From positions 62,001 to 126,000 of the forward strand of contig NZ_JONP01000001.1 in assembly GCF_000711725.1 (NCBI RefSeq): a stretch of DNA of 64,000 nucleotides, in the 5' to 3' direction. Positions 7,808 to 16,828 of this stretch are shown in pieces. The notes under the pieces are model-generated. The model did not search any database, was not told where the DNA came from, and was given only the letters and a program-made list of their open reading frames with translations. Source of the DNA: Roseomonas aerilata DSM 19363. GTDB taxonomy: Bacteria; Pseudomonadota; Alphaproteobacteria; Acetobacterales; Acetobacteraceae. Made by a program: the position numbers and the translations under genes. Within the stretch, counting starts at the first letter, position 1. The number at the start of each line of letters is the position of its first letter.

Positions 7808-10675
7808 ATGCGCCCGCGGCTCCTTCTCACCCTCGGCATCCTCGTCCCGGCCGCCCTGCTGGGTGCCCTCTGGGCGGCGCCGCTCTTCACGGACTGGACG
7901 GCGAGGCGGGACCAGCTGGCCGAACTCGCCTCCGCCCGGCTGGGCCGGCCCGTCACCCTGCACGGTCCGGTGCGGCTCCGCCTCCTGCCGCGCCCGGTGG
8001 TCGAGGCGGAGGGCGTCAGCCTGGGTCCTTCGGAGGATCCCGCCGGCGACACCCTCGCTTTCTCCGCCAGCGCGCTCCGCCTGCGCCTGGATGGTGCCGC
8101 GCTCCTGCTCGGCCGCATCGCGCCGCGGGAGGTCGCCCTCGTCGGCGCGGAACTGCGTCTCCCCTGGCCGCCCGCCGACGCCGCCGGACTGCCGACCGGC
8201 CTCTCCGCCCTCTCGGCCGAGCTGGTGGACAGCCGCCTCGTCCTCGGCAACCTCCGTCTGGATGCCGTCCAGGCCCGCCTGACCGCCGGCGATGCCGCGC
8301 GCGGGTTGCGCGCGGAGGGGCGCTTCGCCTGGGGCGGCCTGGAATGGCGCTTCGAGGCCGGGCTCGGCCGCCCCGGCTTCGACGGCATCACCCCGATCGA
8401 CCTGACGCTCTCCATGGGAGACGCCTCGCTCTCCGCCCGCGGCGTGCTCACCCCCGACGGTACGGTGGAGGGAGGCATCGAGACCGCTGGGCCGGACCTC
8501 TCCCTTCTCGTCCCCGGCCCGCCCGGCCCCTTCCGTGCCCGCGGGCGCCTGACCGTCTCGCCCGAACTCATCGCCGCCGACGACCTCACCATCGACATCG
8601 GCGGCAGCCCGGCGCGCGGTGCGGTCGCGCTCCGGTTAATGCCCGAGGCGCGGCTGGACGCGGCGCTGCAGGCCAGCCGTCTCGATCTCGATTCCTGGCT
8701 CGGCGCGCTCCGCCAGCGGCCGAGCACGCTGCCGCTGGGCCTCGACCTCTCGGCCGAGGTCGCCAGCTTCCGCGGGGTGCCCCTCCGCCGCCTGCGCGCC
8801 GCGGCCTTCCGCGAGGCAGCGGCGGGGGAGGGCACCCCGGGTCGCATCACCCTCAGTGACGTCTCCGCCCTCCTGCCCGGCGGCACCATGGCCGAGCTGA
8901 ACGGCGCCACGGCGGGAGGGCGGCTGGAGGCGGCGCTGCGCTTCTCCGGCACCGACCTGCGCGCGACCATCGACGCCCTCGGCGCCGCGCTCGGCCTTGG
9001 CACGGACTGGATCGCCCCCGCCCGCCTCCGCAGCGGGGAGGGCCGCGCCCGACTGGTGGTGGAGCCCGGCTCCGTTGCCGTGCCGGAGCTGACCGCGACG
9101 ATCGACGGTGCCCGCGTCTCCGGCGCCGGCGTGCTGCGCCACGGTCCGCGGCCCGCCCTCGGTCTCGGCCTGAACCTAGATACGCTGGACTTGGAGGGCT
9201 GGCTCCGCCCGGGCCTCGACTGGCCCACCGCCAGCCGGCTGCTCGGCGGCATCGACGCCAACCTGCGCCTGGCCGCCGAGCGCGCCCGCGCGGGGAACGT
9301 GACGCTGGAGCGCGCCTCCCTCGACGCCGCGCTGGAGAACGGCCGCCTGACGCTTCGCCGCCTCGCGGGGCGCCTCGCGGGCGGGGATCTTGCCGTTTCC
9401 GGCAATGCGCTCCTGGGCACAGCCCCCCGCCTCTCCGACGCGACGGTCGAGCTGGCCGCCCCCAATACCCGCGCCCTTGCCGCCCTGCTGCCGCCGCGCT
9501 GGGCCCTCGGCGCGGCGCTGACCGACCAGCCGTTGACGCTGCGTGGCACCCTCAACGGCCCCTCCGAAGCCCTCGCGCTGCAACTCGGGGCCGATCTCGG
9601 CGAGGCGAGGCTGGAGGCCACCGGCACCCTCGACCTTCCGGGCAGGAAGGGCGGCGGCAGCCTCACCCTCCGCCATCCCGGCGCCCCCCGCTTCCTCGCC
9701 GACGCCCTCGGCATCGATCCCGGCGAGTGGCTCGGCCAGGGCTCGCTCTCCCTCGTCACCGGCCTCGCCGCCGGGCCGCAGGGGATCGCGGCGGAGCGCT
9801 TCGATCTCGTCGCCGGGGCCCTGCGCGCCAGCGGCGCCCTCTCCCTCATGCTCGACGGCCCGCTGCCGCGGCTGACCGGGCGGATCGCGGCCGAAACCGT
9901 CCTTCTCCCGGCCGTCGCCTGGTCCAGCCGGGCGCCGCTGCCCTTCCTGGCCCTGCGCGGGGCGGAGGGCGAGCTGGGGATCTCCGTGGCGCAGCTCGAT
10001 CCGGCGGGGCTCCCGGCACTTGCCGACCTGCGCGGGCGCCTCCGCCTCGCCGGCGGCATCCTCTCCCTGGAGGAGGCGGAAGCCACGCTGGGAACCGGCG
10101 CCCTGCGCGGCACCGCCAGCCTCGATGCCTCCCGCGAGGTGCCGCGCGCGACGCTTTCCGCCAACCTCCGCGGCGCGGCCATCAACGGGCCGGTGCTGGG
10201 CCTGCCGATCGATGTCGTGACCGGCGACGCGGATGCGGAGGCCCGTCTGGAGGCGACCGGCAGCAGCCTCGCCGCCCTGGTCGCCACCCTCTCCGGCAAT
10301 GCCTCGCTCGCCGTTCGCCGCGGGGTCCTGACCGGGATCGACGCCGCCGCCGGCGGCCGCGCGGCCGCGGCGGGCGACGAACCCGCGCTCCGCACTGCGC
10401 TTTCCTCGGGGGCGACGGGCTTCGACAGCCTCACCCTTCGCGCCGCCCTCTCGGCCGGCCGCGCGAGCCTCGCGGAGGGCACGGCCACGGGCGAGGGCGT
10501 GGCCCTGACGCTCCGCGGCGACCTCGACCTGCCCCGCGCCGCCATCGACCTCCTGGCCACCAAGGCGCCCGAGGGCCCCGTGCCGCCCGTCGGCATCCGC
10601 CTGACCGGCCCCATCGCCGACCCGCGCCGCCTCCCCGACCTCACGCCCTGGCAGATCTGGCGGGCGCAGCGCTAG
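7808..10675 (+). CDS. AsmA-family membrane-anchored protein
   Basis: A 955-residue AsmA-like protein. In characterised members these are long beta-rich groove proteins in the periplasm, linked to lipid transport to the outer membrane and to envelope assembly. Residues about 4-24 form an N-terminal membrane anchor. This is followed by the AsmA-type start (LAELASARLGRPVTL...) and then many degenerate beta repeats, with RITLSDV- and LRGTASLD-like units along the chain. The frame stays open 68 codons upstream, but the ATG at 7808 begins exactly at the anchor. It is divergent from the DjlA-like gene and convergent with the LysR gene. The substrate cannot be told from sequence. Confidence 0.85.
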   Translation: MRPRLLLTLGILVPAALLGALWAAPLFTDWTARRDQLAELASARLGRPVTLHGPVRLRLLPRPVVEAEGVSLGPSEDPAGDTLAFSASALRLRLDGAALLLGRIAPREVALVGAELRLPWPPADAAGLPTGLSALSAELVDSRLVLGNLRLDAVQARLTAGDAARGLRAEGRFAWGGLEWRFEAGLGRPGFDGITPIDLTLSMGDASLSARGVLTPDGTVEGGIETAGPDLSLLVPGPPGPFRARGRLTVSPELIAADDLTIDIGGSPARGAVALRLMPEARLDAALQASRLDLDSWLGALRQRPSTLPLGLDLSAEVASFRGVPLRRLRAAAFREAAAGEGTPGRITLSDVSALLPGGTMAELNGATAGGRLEAALRFSGTDLRATIDALGAALGLGTDWIAPARLRSGEGRARLVVEPGSVAVPELTATIDGARVSGAGVLRHGPRPALGLGLNLDTLDLEGWLRPGLDWPTASRLLGGIDANLRLAAERARAGNVTLERASLDAALENGRLTLRRLAGRLAGGDLAVSGNALLGTAPRLSDATVELAAPNTRALAALLPPRWALGAALTDQPLTLRGTLNGPSEALALQLGADLGEARLEATGTLDLPGRKGGGSLTLRHPGAPRFLADALGIDPGEWLGQGSLSLVTGLAAGPQGIAAERFDLVAGALRASGALSLMLDGPLPRLTGRIAAETVLLPAVAWSSRAPLPFLALRGAEGELGISVAQLDPAGLPALADLRGRLRLAGGILSLEEAEATLGTGALRGTASLDASREVPRATLSANLRGAAINGPVLGLPIDVVTGDADAEARLEATGSSLAALVATLSGNASLAVRRGVLTGIDAAAGGRAAAAGDEPALRTALSSGATGFDSLTLRAALSAGRASLAEGTATGEGVALTLRGDLDLPRAAIDLLATKAPEGPVPPVGIRLTGPIADPRRLPDLTPWQIWRAQR

Positions 10676-10722
10676 GACGCGGTCACGGACCGGGCGGGAA
10701 GGCAGGGGGCAAGCCGCTTCTC

Positions 10723-11616
10723 TCAAGCCCCGATGCAGGCCGCCAACTCATCCGGCGTTCCCTTGGGGAATGCCTCCTTCAGATGGTCGAGAAAGGCGGA
10801 AACACGCGCGCTCAGCAGGCGCCTGGACGGGTAGAGCGTCCACAGGGAGATCTCCGGGGCGTCCGCATCGCCCCAATGGAGCAGCCTTCCGGCCGCCAGA
10901 TCATGGCTTACGAGCGAGATCGGAAGGCGCCCGGCGCCGACGCCCGCGCGGACCGCATCCCGCACCATGACGAGCGACGACAGGCCGAGGACGGCATGGA
11001 CCGCGATGCTTGACCGGCCATTCGGCGTCATCAGGCCCCAGGCCGCACTCCGGTCGCCCGCCCCGCGCACCACGGCCGGGACGGCCGAACCGTCCCCTGG
11101 CCGGGTCAGCGCCGGGCTCGCCACGACGACCAGCCGATCACGCAGGAACACGCGCCCGACGAGGCTTTCATCCGGATCCGGGTTCACGCGGATGACGAGG
11201 TCGTAGCCTTCCTCCACCATGTCGACGGCCCGGTCCTCGGTCGTGACCTCGAGGCGCACCTCCGGATGCTTGAGGGAGAAGGCCGCCGCCAGCTTCCCCA
11301 TCGCCGTCTGGGAGAAGAGCAGCGGCGCGCTGATCCGCAAGCGCCCCCGTGGCCTGTCCACGCCCGATGCGATCGCCGCCGCGGCCTCGTCAAGCTCGGT
11401 GAGCAAGGCGCCCGTGCGCTCGTAGAGTGCCCGCCCCTCCTGCGTCAGCTTCAGGCTGCGCCCGCCGCGCTCGAAGAGCCGCAGGTCGAGGCTGCTTTCC
11501 AGCTCGGCCACCCGCCGGGACAGGGTCGCCTTGGGGCGCCCTGCCGCCCGCGCTGCGCGTCCGAAGCCCTCGTGCCGGGCGACGAGGTTGAAGTCGGCGA
11601 GGGCGAGCAGGTCCAT
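10723..11616 (-). CDS. LysR-family transcriptional regulator
   Basis: A 297-residue LysR-type regulator with an N-terminal winged helix-turn-helix (about 1-60; FGRAARAAGRPKATLSRRVA is the HTH) and a periplasmic-binding-like effector domain (about 88-290). ATG at 11616 is preferred over the GTG three codons upstream, because LysR proteins usually begin directly with MDL. It is divergent from the NmrA-like gene at 11723, with about 106 bp between starts, the standard layout for a LysR regulator and its target. An AGAA-N7-TTCT dyad at 11645-11659 lies between them and may be an operator. Confidence 0.9.
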   Translation of the reverse strand: MDLLALADFNLVARHEGFGRAARAAGRPKATLSRRVAELESSLDLRLFERGGRSLKLTQEGRALYERTGALLTELDEAAAAIASGVDRPRGRLRISAPLLFSQTAMGKLAAAFSLKHPEVRLEVTTEDRAVDMVEEGYDLVIRVNPDPDESLVGRVFLRDRLVVVASPALTRPGDGSAVPAVVRGAGDRSAAWGLMTPNGRSSIAVHAVLGLSSLVMVRDAVRAGVGAGRLPISLVSHDLAAGRLLHWGDADAPEISLWTLYPSRRLLSARVSAFLDHLKEAFPKGTPDELAACIGA

Positions 11617-11722
11617 GTGTTCCACCAGAGAGACGGCGTGTCCAAGAATGCCATCTTCTGGGCCGCGGGTGGATCACTCATTTTCGGGAAGCCACATGGC
11701 ATCCCCTTCAGGAGTGATCCTC

Positions 11723-12592
11723 ATGACCATCCTTGTTACCGGCGCGACCGGCACCGTCGGCCGCCATGTCGTCGAACAACTCGTCAGCCGCGGCGCCGAC
11801 GTGCGCGCGCTCGTCCGCGACCCCGGGAAGGCGAACCTCCCGGCAGGCGTCGCCCTCGCGCAGGGCGACCTGCTCGACGTCGAATCCCTGCGCGCCGCCC
11901 TCTCGGGCGTCTCGACCCTCTTCCTCCTCAACGCCGTCGTGCCGGACGAATTCCCGCAGGCCCTGATCGCGCTCAATCTTGCCCGTGAGGCGGGCATCGA
12001 GCGGATCGTCTATCTCTCCGTGATCCATGGAGACCTCTACGTGAACGTGCCGCATTTCGCCGGCAAGTTCGCGGTGGAGCGGATGATCGAGCGGATGGGC
12101 TTCAACGCCACCATCCTGCGGCCCGCCTACTTCATGGGCAACGATCTCATGATCAAGGACGTCGTGCTCGGACACGGCGTCTACCCCATGCCGATCGGCA
12201 GCAGGGGACTTGCGATGATCGACGCGCGCGACATCGGCGAGATCGCCGCGCTCGAGCTGATCCGCCGCGAGCGTTCCGCCACGCCGCTCCCGCTCAGCCG
12301 CATCAATCTTGTCGGCCCCGAGACGCTGACCGGCACGGGCATCGCCGTCATCTGGTCGGCGGTGCTGGCGCGGCCGGTCGCCTATGGGGGCGACGACACC
12401 GCCGCCTTCGAACAGAACCTCCGGAACGTCATGCCGGGCTGGATGGCCTTCGACATGCGCCTGATGGCGGAGCGCTTCCTCACCGATGGAATGCTGCCCG
12501 AGGCCGGCGATGTCGAGCGCCTGACCGCGCTCCTGGGGCGCCCCTTGCGCTCCTACCGCGACTTCGCCGCCGAAGTCGCGGCCTCCGCCTAG
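11723..12592 (+). CDS. NmrA-like NAD(P)-binding protein
   Basis: Atypical short-chain dehydrogenase of the NmrA/HSCARG type, 289 residues, cytoplasmic. The Rossmann dinucleotide motif is ILVTGATGTVGRHV at about residues 3-16. The C-terminal region contains LVGPETLTGTGIA. Members act as NAD(P)H sensors or as quinone/isoflavone-type reductases; no catalytic Tyr-x-x-x-Lys is evident, so sensor or reductase remains open. ATG at 11723 has AGGAG at 11710-11714. It is the first gene of a three-gene run with 12630 and 13171, likely controlled by the divergent LysR regulator. Confidence 0.87.
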   Translation: MTILVTGATGTVGRHVVEQLVSRGADVRALVRDPGKANLPAGVALAQGDLLDVESLRAALSGVSTLFLLNAVVPDEFPQALIALNLAREAGIERIVYLSVIHGDLYVNVPHFAGKFAVERMIERMGFNATILRPAYFMGNDLMIKDVVLGHGVYPMPIGSRGLAMIDARDIGEIAALELIRRERSATPLPLSRINLVGPETLTGTGIAVIWSAVLARPVAYGGDDTAAFEQNLRNVMPGWMAFDMRLMAERFLTDGMLPEAGDVERLTALLGRPLRSYRDFAAEVAASA

Positions 12593-12629
12593 CCGCCGCG
12601 CCCCCCGACCCGCAACAGGAAACATCACC

Positions 12630-13103
12630 ATGATCTATTCGACTGCCACCGTCCCGGTGAACCCGGGCGGCGAGGCCCAGCTGACCCGCGAGCAGGCCTG
12701 GAAGGGCCTGCTCCTCAAGGCACGCGACGCCCGGCTCTTCGTTCCGCCCGGCCTCTGCACCCGCTGCGAGGTCGTGGAGACGAGCGCGACGCACATCGTG
12801 CGCGAGGCCACGATCGCGGGCGAGAACCTGCGGGAGATCATCGCCTTCGAGCCGGGCAGCAAGGTCACCTTCTTCCAGGCAACGGGCCCGCGCGAGGGCG
12901 CCATCGTCAACGAGTTGTTCGAGGACGAGGCCGGCGCGCTCCAGCTCCGCTTCTACTGCCTCCTCGGCCTGCGTGGCAGCGAGCCGAACGGCCCGGAGGA
13001 GAGGGCCGAGCAGGCGCAGTTCGACAGCGACAAGGGCTACCGGGCCGCCCTGCTGTCCACGCTGAAGCGCACCCGCGAACTGGTGGCCGAAGGCCGGATC
13101 TGA
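12630..13103 (+). CDS. DUF1857 (SRPBCC-like) family protein
   Basis: A 157-residue protein that looks like the DUF1857/AtaL group of the SRPBCC helix-grip fold, which forms hydrophobic ligand pockets. Landmarks are LTREQAWKGLLLKARDAR near the N-terminus, a central beta sheet with GSKVTFFQATGP, and a C-terminal long helix (YRAALLSTLKRTRELVAEG). The function is unknown. It lies 37 bp after the NmrA-like gene with an AGGAAA ribosome site, so the two are probably co-transcribed, perhaps handling the same small molecule. Confidence 0.75.
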   Translation: MIYSTATVPVNPGGEAQLTREQAWKGLLLKARDARLFVPPGLCTRCEVVETSATHIVREATIAGENLREIIAFEPGSKVTFFQATGPREGAIVNELFEDEAGALQLRFYCLLGLRGSEPNGPEERAEQAQFDSDKGYRAALLSTLKRTRELVAEGRI

Positions 13104-13170
13104 CCGCGGCGGGAAACCCGGGCGACGGGATCTTTCCCCGGGGAAGCTCCCGCGCCCCAAGGAGGCATCG

Positions 13171-13839
13171 ATGAACGATACAACACGACATGACATCCCG
13201 TCCGTCCCGTCGAGGATCCTCGTCCTCGGGGCGACCGGCGGCACTGGCCGCCTGATCGTCCGCCAGGCCATCGAGCGCGGACAGGACGTCGTCGCCCTCG
13301 TGCGCTCACCCGAGAGGGCGCGCGGCCTGGAGGGCGCCAGGCTGGTCATCGGGGATGCCCGCGACGAGGCGGTGCTGCGCGGAGCCCTCGCGGGGCGCGA
13401 CGCCGTCGTCAGTGCCCTGGGCACGCCTGCCAGCCCATTCCGGGAGGTGACGCTCCTCTCGACGGCGACCCGCGCCCTCGTGGCCGCGATGAAGGCCGAG
13501 GGGGTCGCCCGGCTTGTCCTCATCACCGGGATCGGTGCAGGGGACAGCGCCGGGCATGGCGGCTTCCTCTTCGACCGCCTCATCTTCCCGCTCCTGCTGC
13601 GCCATGTGTACGCCGACAAGAACCGCCAGGAGGCCATCCTGCGGGAGAGCGGGCTCGACCGGGTGATCGTCCGGCCGGCCATCCTGAACGACAAGCCCGG
13701 CCGCGGGGCGGTTCGTGCCCTGACGGATCTCTCCGGCTTCCACGGGGGATCGGTGTCGCGGGAGGACGTCGCGCGATTTGCTCTCGACCAGCTACGCGCC
13801 GAAACCTGGCTGCATCAGGCTCCGCTCATCGCCTGGTGA
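13171..13839 (+). CDS. NAD(P)H-binding protein (flavin/biliverdin reductase-like SDR)
   Basis: A 222-residue NAD(P)-binding protein with the glycine-rich motif ILVLGATGGTGRLIV at about residues 16-30. Its overall layout is that of the atypical SDR group containing biliverdin/flavin reductase B-like proteins. A strong AAGGAGG precedes the ATG by 6 bp. It follows the NmrA-like and DUF1857 genes after 67 bp; a perfect 12-bp palindrome (TTCCCCGGGGAA, 13134-13145) lies in that gap. Two different NAD(P)-binding folds in one run suggest a small redox or detoxification module. Confidence 0.85.
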   Translation: MNDTTRHDIPSVPSRILVLGATGGTGRLIVRQAIERGQDVVALVRSPERARGLEGARLVIGDARDEAVLRGALAGRDAVVSALGTPASPFREVTLLSTATRALVAAMKAEGVARLVLITGIGAGDSAGHGGFLFDRLIFPLLLRHVYADKNRQEAILRESGLDRVIVRPAILNDKPGRGAVRALTDLSGFHGGSVSREDVARFALDQLRAETWLHQAPLIAW

Positions 13840-13961
13840 GCGTGGCCTCGCGGATTATCCCGTCCCGCTATTCTCCAGGTGGATGCCCGCGCTCCGGCCT
13901 GCACCGGCTGCTTCGAACAGCCGCCGCGAGCAGGGGGCAGGGAGCAGCAGATCCATGCCCC

Positions 13962-14183
13962 TCAACTCGCTGAACGGCAGGCCAGCGCCAGCACCCGCAG
14001 CGCGGAGGCCAGCGGCAGCGAGGGATCGTCCCGCGCCGCGTCCGCTGCCATCACCACCCGCAGCAGCGGTTCGCCCCGCCGAGCCGCCTCGGCCTCCAGC
14101 ACCGCCCAGAACTCCGGCTCCAGCGCGACGGAGGTGCGGTGCCCCGCGAGGGTGAAGGAGCGCTTGACGAGGTGCCCCGCCAT
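13962..14183 (-). CDS. Ribbon-helix-helix domain protein following fumC
   Basis: A 73-residue protein that matches the small ribbon-helix-helix (RHH_4-type) family: KRSFTLAGHRTSVALEPEFW forms the ribbon and first helix, followed by a second helix. Such proteins are presumed DNA-binding dimers; the target is unknown. ATG at 14183-14181 is preferred to the TTG one codon earlier and is preceded by TAGGGG. It is read in the same direction as fumC and only 32 bp after it, so probably in the same transcript. The spacer consists of 13-bp repeats. Confidence 0.75.
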   Translation of the reverse strand: MAGHLVKRSFTLAGHRTSVALEPEFWAVLEAEAARRGEPLLRVVMAADAARDDPSLPLASALRVLALACRSAS

Positions 14184-14190
14184 CAACCCC

Positions 14191-14229
14191 TAGCCACCGG
14201 CCTTAACCACCGGCCCTAACCACCGGCCA
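14191..14229. repeat. Three 13-bp tandem repeats between fumC and the RHH gene
   Basis: Units begin at 14191, 14204 and 14217 and differ at one or two positions. The last unit (plus-strand order) is the coding end and stop of fumC. On the minus strand the units place TAG, TAA and TAG at 14218, 14205 and 14192. They are 13 nt apart and therefore in three different reading frames. Confidence 0.85.
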
Positions 14230-15634
14230 GGCTCGCTCCCGGCCGCGTCATCTCCTCCGGCCGCACCCAGCGGTCGAAGTCCTCGGGCTTCACATGCCCG
14301 AGCTTCTCGGCGGCATCGCGCAGCGTGAGGTTCTCGGCCAGCGCCTTCTTCCCGATCTGCACGGCCTTGTCGTAGCCGATCTTCGGGTTCAGCGCCGTCA
14401 CCAGCATGAGGGACTTCGCCAGGTTCTCGGCAATGCGGTCATGCGCCGGCTCCAGCTTCTCCACCATGTTGTGGGCGAAGCTCTCCGCCACGTCGCCCAG
14501 CAGCGTCGCCGATTGCAGCACGGCCTGAATGATGACGGGCTTGAAGACGTTCAGCTCCAGGTGCCCCTGGGTGCCGGCGATGGTGACGGTCGTGGTGTTC
14601 CCCATCACCTGCGCGGCCACCATCGTCATGGCCTCGGACTGCGTCGGGTTCGTCTTGCCCGGCATGATGGAGGAGGAGAGCCCGTCCGCCGGGATCACCA
14701 GCTCCGCGAACCCCGCGCGCGGGCCGGAGCCGAGCAGCCGCACGTCGTTCGCGATCTTGTTGAGCGAGGCCGCCACGCTGTTCATCGCCCCCTGGAGGGC
14801 CACGAAAGCGTCATGCGCCCCCATGCCAACGAAGGGGTTGGGATGAGCGGTGAAGGGCAGGCCGGTCAGCGCCGCCATCCGCTCCGCGAAGGTCTTCGCG
14901 AAGTCCGGATGGGTGTTCAGCCCCGTGCCCGCCGCCGTGCCGCCCTGGGGCAGGGCGAGGATATCCGGCAGCGCCGCCTTCACCCGCGCGACGCCCGCCT
15001 CCACCATCATCGCCCAGGCCCGGAACTCCTGGCCGAGCGTCACCGGCACGGCGTCCATCAGATGGGTGCGGCCGAGCTTCACGATCCCGTCCCACTCCTC
15101 CGCGCGCTTCGCCAGCGCTGCCTGGAGCACCTCCAGCCCGGGAACCAGCCGCTTCGTCACCGCCTCGGCGGCCGCGACATGCATCACGGTCGGGAAACTG
15201 TCGTTGGAGGACTGGCCGCGGTTCACGTGGTCGTTCGGATGCACCGGCTTCCGGCTGCCCAGCGGCTGGCCCAGCATCTGGTTGGCGCGGTTCGAGATGA
15301 CCTCGTTGGCGTTCATGTTCGTCTGCGTGCCGGAGCCCGTCTGCCAGACCGGCAGCGGGAAGTCGGCGTCACGCTGGTTCGCGGCCACCTCCTTCGCGGC
15401 GGCGATCACCGGGTCCGCGATCTCGGCCGGCAGCTCGCCCAGCGCCTTGTTGGCCTCCGCCGCTGCCTGCTTCTGCAGGCCCACCGCGCGGATGAGGGTG
15501 GGAGGGAAGTGCTCCGACCCGATGCGGAAAAGGCGCCGGGCCCTTTCCGTCTGCGGTCCCCAGAGACGGTCGGCCTCGATCTCGATCGTGCCGAGAGAGT
15601 CGGTTTCGGTGCGGGTGGCTTGGGCGTCTGACAT
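14216..15634 (-). CDS. fumC: Class II fumarate hydratase
   Basis: TCA-cycle enzyme that interconverts fumarate and L-malate without an iron-sulfur cluster; a cytoplasmic homotetramer. The 472 residues fit the family. Seen are the SGTQTNMNANEV segment, KPVHPNDHVNRGQSSNDSFP, GRTHLMDAVP and the signature SSSIMPGKTNPTQSE. The ATG at 15634 is chosen over an upstream in-frame extension of 21 residues that has no conserved sequence. A second, unrelated class I fumarase is encoded about 3.4 kb away at 19014-20768. Confidence 0.96.
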   Translation of the reverse strand: MSDAQATRTETDSLGTIEIEADRLWGPQTERARRLFRIGSEHFPPTLIRAVGLQKQAAAEANKALGELPAEIADPVIAAAKEVAANQRDADFPLPVWQTGSGTQTNMNANEVISNRANQMLGQPLGSRKPVHPNDHVNRGQSSNDSFPTVMHVAAAEAVTKRLVPGLEVLQAALAKRAEEWDGIVKLGRTHLMDAVPVTLGQEFRAWAMMVEAGVARVKAALPDILALPQGGTAAGTGLNTHPDFAKTFAERMAALTGLPFTAHPNPFVGMGAHDAFVALQGAMNSVAASLNKIANDVRLLGSGPRAGFAELVIPADGLSSSIMPGKTNPTQSEAMTMVAAQVMGNTTTVTIAGTQGHLELNVFKPVIIQAVLQSATLLGDVAESFAHNMVEKLEPAHDRIAENLAKSLMLVTALNPKIGYDKAVQIGKKALAENLTLRDAAEKLGHVKPEDFDRWVRPEEMTRPGASLAGG

Positions 15635-15712
15635 GCCCGGCAGATGGGGGCGGGCGCCCCCGGCCTCCAACCCGCCCGCAGGACTTCCCGCGCCCACGTG
15701 ATCAGGCGGCGA

Positions 15713-16828
15713 TCAGTGCCAGCCGTCCACCCGCGACCAGCGCTCCACCGGCCGCCCCTCCGCGTCCATCACGTCATAGGCGCCGTAGCCGCCGGCGGCG
15801 GTGATGCAGGCGTGGTTGGGATAGACCCGCACCTGGCTCCCCACCGGCAGCCGCTCGAACCAGGAGGGATCCGGCACCGGCACCGTCCCGTGCTCCTGGT
15901 GGACGATCGTGACGTGCAGCGGCAGGGCCGCGCCGGTCCCGGCTTCCGCCACCCGCCCATAGGCCGTTTCCGGCGCGAAGGCGTTGGCGGTGATGTCCTT
16001 CGACAGCGCCAGCGCACCCGCATCGAGGATCAGTGCCCCCGCCGCCCGGTTGTGCCCGATCACGGTCGAGAGGACGGAGAGCGCCAGGTCGTCCCAGTTG
16101 CACATGCCCCGCGACATCTGCGCGAGGTCCCAGAAGAGCGACACGCCCGCCCTCACCTCCGTCACGCCCTGGAGGTGCCGCGCGTGCAGCAGGGTAGGGG
16201 TGGAGCCCACGGAGACGACCGGCGCGGGCATCCCCGCCGCCCGGATGGCCTCCGCCGCGGCCACGGCCGCCGCGCGCTCCTCCTCCGCGATCCCGGCGAC
16301 CCGCGCGGGATCGGCCGAGCCGTAGGAATGGCCGCCATGGGTCATCACCCCGGCCAACCGCAGGTGGCGGGAGCCGTGGATGGCCCGCGCGACCGCCACC
16401 GCCTTCTCGGGCGGCACCCCGGCGCGGTGCTCTCCGCAATCAACCTCCACCAGCACCTCGTGCGCGGCCCCGGCGGCAGCGTCCAGCAGCCCCGCCATCT
16501 CCGGGCTGTCCACCACCAGCAGCAGCCGCGTGCCGTGCGCCCGCGCCAGCGCCTCCGCCCGCGGCAGCCGCGCCGGAATGGCTGTCGCGGCCAGGAGGAT
16601 GTCCGAGGAGGCCCCGGCCTCCGCAAGCGCCTCCGCCTCCTTCATCGTGGAGACCGTCGCCGGCCCCGCCGCCCCGCCATGGGAGATGAGCGCCACCTCC
16701 ACCGACTTCGCCGTCTTGAAATGGGGGCGGAAAGACACGCCCAACTCCTCCGCGCGCGCCCGCAGCCGCGCCGCATTGGCCTCCAGCCGCGCCCGGTCGA
16801 GCAGCAGCCGCGGGGTATCCGCCTCCAT
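15713..16828 (-). CDS. D-threonine aldolase / D-serine dehydratase-like PLP enzyme
   Basis: A fold-type III PLP enzyme of 371 residues with an alanine-racemase-like barrel (about 5-240) and a C-terminal beta domain. The PLP lysine is probably in RPHFKTAKS near residue 37. The metal-site motif PNHAC near residue 330, shared by D-threonine aldolase and eukaryote-type D-serine dehydratase, is present. The reaction would be either D-threonine to glycine and acetaldehyde, or D-serine to pyruvate via 2-aminoacrylate. The ATG overlaps the upstream VOC stop by one base. A RidA-family gene upstream would fit the D-serine option, because RidA removes 2-aminoacrylate. Confidence 0.85.
   Translation of the reverse strand: MEADTPRLLLDRARLEANAARLRARAEELGVSFRPHFKTAKSVEVALISHGGAAGPATVSTMKEAEALAEAGASSDILLAATAIPARLPRAEALARAHGTRLLLVVDSPEMAGLLDAAAGAAHEVLVEVDCGEHRAGVPPEKAVAVARAIHGSRHLRLAGVMTHGGHSYGSADPARVAGIAEEERAAAVAAAEAIRAAGMPAPVVSVGSTPTLLHARHLQGVTEVRAGVSLFWDLAQMSRGMCNWDDLALSVLSTVIGHNRAAGALILDAGALALSKDITANAFAPETAYGRVAEAGTGAALPLHVTIVHQEHGTVPVPDPSWFERLPVGSQVRVYPNHACITAAGGYGAYDVMDAEGRPVERWSRVDGWH

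Noticed and set aside
7723-10644. A 973-codon antisense frame across the AsmA gene
   Set aside because: The plus-strand AsmA reading has a membrane anchor and family-like repeats; the antisense chain is Arg/Ser/Ala-rich low complexity.
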